Shown in pieces: positions 6,542-7,743 of a DNA stretch of 7,743 bases (position 1 is its first letter; every line of letters begins with the position of its first letter). Made by a program: the position numbers and the translations under genes. The notes beneath the pieces were generated by a model. It did not search any database, was not told where the DNA came from, and saw only the letters and a program-made list of their open reading frames with translations. The stretch is from Candidatus Glassbacteria bacterium RIFCSPLOWO2_12_FULL_58_11 (GTDB lineage: Bacteria > Gemmatimonadota > Glassbacteria > GWA2-58-10): NCBI GenBank assembly GCA_001780825.1, contig MFIX01000166.1:1-7743 (forward strand). The letters are read 5' to 3'.

Positions 6542-7311
6542 TTTTTCCCTCCTGCCATCCCTTTGCCGGGCCGCTGCATGTGTTCTCTCCGGTCGTCTAT
6601 CCCGTCTCCGTCCCGGTCTATAAATACATCCCTTAGGCCCATCCCGTGCGGCCCCTTGCCGAGCTGCCTGGCATCCGGGATTCCGTCAGCATTCTCATCG
6701 ATAAATTGCTGCATCATCAGGTTCCTTTCCTCTTTGATAAAACCGAACTTGTAGCCCCGCAGGCTTTTCCTGTTGAAGCGCAGTCCGGTAATGTCGTTGA
6801 CATTATCCTTGTTGCAGTCCACCACGTTGTCGCATATACCATCGCTGTCTTCGTCAATATATCTTACATCCTGATCGTTCACCCCGTCGCCATCCACATC
6901 CACGAAAATATCGTTTATTTTGTCGCTGTTTTTGTCCACGAACTTGAAATTATGCGGGTATTCCTTGCCGTTGATATCATTGATCCCGTCCCCGTCGGCG
7001 TCCTGGAACAGATCGTTTTTCCCATCCCGGTCGCGATCCACGAAGCCGAAAATTTTCCCCTCGCCGGCTGCACTCTGCCGCGCTCCGGGCTGTTCCGCGC
7101 CGACTGCCGGAGATTCCTTTTTTTCTTTGTCCGGTTTTTCTTTTGACTCTGTTGGCTGTCGTCTGGTTTCCTTTTGCGGCTCGGCCGCGGCCTTACCCCC
7201 ATCCTGCTTTTCGTCCCGGCCGGCCGAACGCTCACCTTGAGCGAGGAGCGGCGCTGCCCACAGGCCGAGGGCCGCCAGCATCAAGAGCCGGTATTTTGCT
7301 CGTCCGCTCAT
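6538..7311 (-). CDS. Secreted protein with eight DxDxDG calcium-binding-type loops
   Basis: This 257-residue protein has a signal peptide (hydrophobic about 9-23, cleavage before Gln25). A charged Lys/Glu/Pro/Ala-rich low-complexity linker follows (about 26-86). The remainder carries eight loops of the thrombospondin-type-3/EF-hand-like form D-x-[DN]-x-D-G-x-x-D, starting at residues 92, 104, 126, 138, 153, 165, 205 and 232. The first six form three pairs with loop starts exactly 12 residues apart. Two loops are degenerate (DKNSDKIND and DCNKDNVND lack the Gly), and Cys160 and Cys166 sit in neighbouring loops. Such loops bind calcium in known families. The tail (241-257) is basic and Gly-rich. 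The ATG is preceded by an A-rich stretch with only a weak ribosome site. The gene overlaps the barrel gene by four bases. It may decorate or plug the barrel, stabilise the surface or sense calcium; none of these is shown by sequence. Confidence 0.88.
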   Translation of the reverse strand: MSGRAKYRLLMLAALGLWAAPLLAQGERSAGRDEKQDGGKAAAEPQKETRRQPTESKEKPDKEKKESPAVGAEQPGARQSAAGEGKIFGFVDRDRDGKNDLFQDADGDGINDINGKEYPHNFKFVDKNSDKINDIFVDVDGDGVNDQDVRYIDEDSDGICDNVVDCNKDNVNDITGLRFNRKSLRGYKFGFIKEERNLMMQQFIDENADGIPDARQLGKGPHGMGLRDVFIDRDGDGIDDRREHMQRPGKGMAGGKK

Positions 7312-7341
7312 TGTGTTTTCTTTTCAAATTAAAAAAGCATT

Positions 7342-7369
7342 GCCGGAGCTCCCCCGGGGGAGCTCCGGC
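7342..7369 (-). terminator. Perfect 28-base palindrome, probable terminator or attenuator between the two calcium-loop genes
   Basis: The half-site GCCGGAGCTCCCCC is followed directly by its exact complement, giving 14-base-pair arms with no spacer (in RNA a few central C/G pairs would open as the loop). On the minus strand the stem is followed by AATGC and then six T residues (7336-7331). It starts 15 bases after the stop of the tandem-repeat gene and ends 30 bases before the next start codon. The T-run sits five bases away from the stem, so termination may be incomplete and let part of the transcription continue. Confidence 0.65.
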
Positions 7370-7384
7370 CGTAAATTTTAGCTG

Positions 7385-7743
7385 TTAGCGCAGGCGGCCG
7401 GCGCCGCTTTCGGCACGCTGTCCACCCATCCGACGGCCAATCCTGCCGGTTACGGAACCCCGGGCGGCACCGCGATAGAGCTTGCTGTCGGGGTCGAGAG
7501 CATTGACTACCCCGTCACCGTCCGCATCCTGCAGGCGGTCGTTGATCCCATCGCCGTCCTCATCGATAAAGCCGCGTCCCAGGCCGGAGTGCATGGTACC
7601 CGGCTGACGGTAGTACTTGCTGTCGGGATCGAGATGGTTGAGCACTCCATCGCCGTCCGAATCCTGCAACCGGTCGTTGATCCCATCTCCGTCCTCATCG
7701 ATAAAGCCGCGACCCAGGCCGGAGTGCATGGTTCCCGGCTGAC
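7385..7743 (-). CDS. Tandem-repeat DxDxDG calcium-loop protein, N-terminal part beyond window
   Basis: The frame is open to the right edge and ends with TAA at 7385-7387, leaving about 118 residues of C-terminus. An ATG at 7729 is internal to a repeat unit (the Met of PGTMHSG), so the true start is almost certainly outside the window. Two complete 45-residue units are seen, each with QPGTMHSGLGRGFI, a loop DEDGDGIND, a second loop D[SA]DGDGV[LV]N starting 12 residues later, and LDPDSK[YL]YR. A third unit begins at the edge. After the repeats comes a 28-residue Gly/Arg-rich tail with seven Arg and one acidic residue, in sharp contrast to the acidic repeats. The loops match calcium-binding thrombospondin-type-3/EF-like motifs. 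Export is expected by comparison with the neighbouring loop protein, but the signal peptide is not visible. It is separated from that neighbour by 73 bases containing a strong hairpin. Confidence 0.85.
   Translation of the reverse strand, partial: QPGTMHSGLGRGFIDEDGDGINDRLQDSDGDGVLNHLDPDSKYYRQPGTMHSGLGRGFIDEDGDGINDRLQDADGDGVVNALDPDSKLYRGAARGSVTGRIGRRMGGQRAESGAGRLR
7472..7741 (-). repeat. Two 135-bp in-frame tandem repeats inside the calcium-loop gene
   Basis: Unit 1 spans 7607-7741 and unit 2 spans 7472-7606; bases 7742-7743 match the continuation into a further copy. By eye, the half encoding PGTMHSGLGRG and the first calcium loop differs at only about three of some 70 bases. The half encoding the second loop and the DPDSK linker differs at about 18 of some 65. 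The unit length is a multiple of three, so gain or loss of units keeps the frame. Confidence 0.9.

Noticed and set aside
6646..7146. A 166-codon plus-strand open frame with hydrophobic Val/Ile-rich repeats
   Set aside because: The pattern is the complement of the repeated DxDxDG codons on the minus strand, so the apparent repeats are a shadow of the calcium-loop gene.
7507..7698. A 63-codon minus-strand open frame with periodic composition
   Set aside because: It is an alternate frame of the tandem-repeat gene; its periodicity comes from the 135-bp repeats.
7472..7741. Direct repeats as a CRISPR array
   Set aside because: The repeats are 135 bp, contiguous and in frame within a protein gene, with no spacers and no cas genes.

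Overview
Seven genes are visible, all on the minus strand, so transcription runs from the right end of the window to the left. Two are cut by the window edges. Every recognisable product is exported: lipoproteins, outer-membrane beta-barrels and secreted calcium-loop repeat proteins. The pairing of a TonB-dependent receptor that carries an N-terminal carboxypeptidase-regulatory-like domain with a DUF4249-type lipoprotein is typical of the Bacteroidetes/FCB superphylum. The DNA is GC-rich and several genes have clear Shine-Dalgarno sites (AGGAGA, GGAGG, AGAGGTG, AAGGA), which Bacteroidetes proper mostly lack. A GC-rich FCB lineage outside classical Bacteroidetes is therefore my best guess. No ribosomal or housekeeping marker is present to settle it.

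Right-hand region (about 5.3-7.74 kb). A partial gene encodes a protein built of 45-residue tandem repeats, each with two DxDxDG calcium loops. It ends at a strong GC hairpin with a downstream T-run. Next comes a secreted protein with eight DxDxDG-like loops, which overlaps by four bases (GTGA) a gene for an outer-membrane beta-barrel. The two loop proteins place paired loops at the same 12-residue spacing. Together with the coupled barrel they look like a surface or envelope module, but the function is unknown.

Middle (4.27-5.3 kb). A small membrane-anchored, helical Spy/CpxP-like protein sits alone between two leader-like non-coding stretches. An intrinsic terminator at 4361-4388 separates it from the receptor gene.

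Left-hand region (1-4.27 kb). A TonB-dependent receptor is followed after 12 bases by a DUF4249 lipoprotein, then after 110 bases by a ribose-type periplasmic-binding lipoprotein that runs off the left edge. The receptor and DUF4249 lipoprotein probably form one outer-membrane uptake unit. The sugar-binding-like protein suggests, without proving, a carbohydrate-like ligand. The receptor start codon is preceded by a perfect hairpin whose 3' arm could instead pair with the ribosome-binding site, so a leader switch is possible.

No tRNA, rRNA, CRISPR array, transposase or phage gene was seen.
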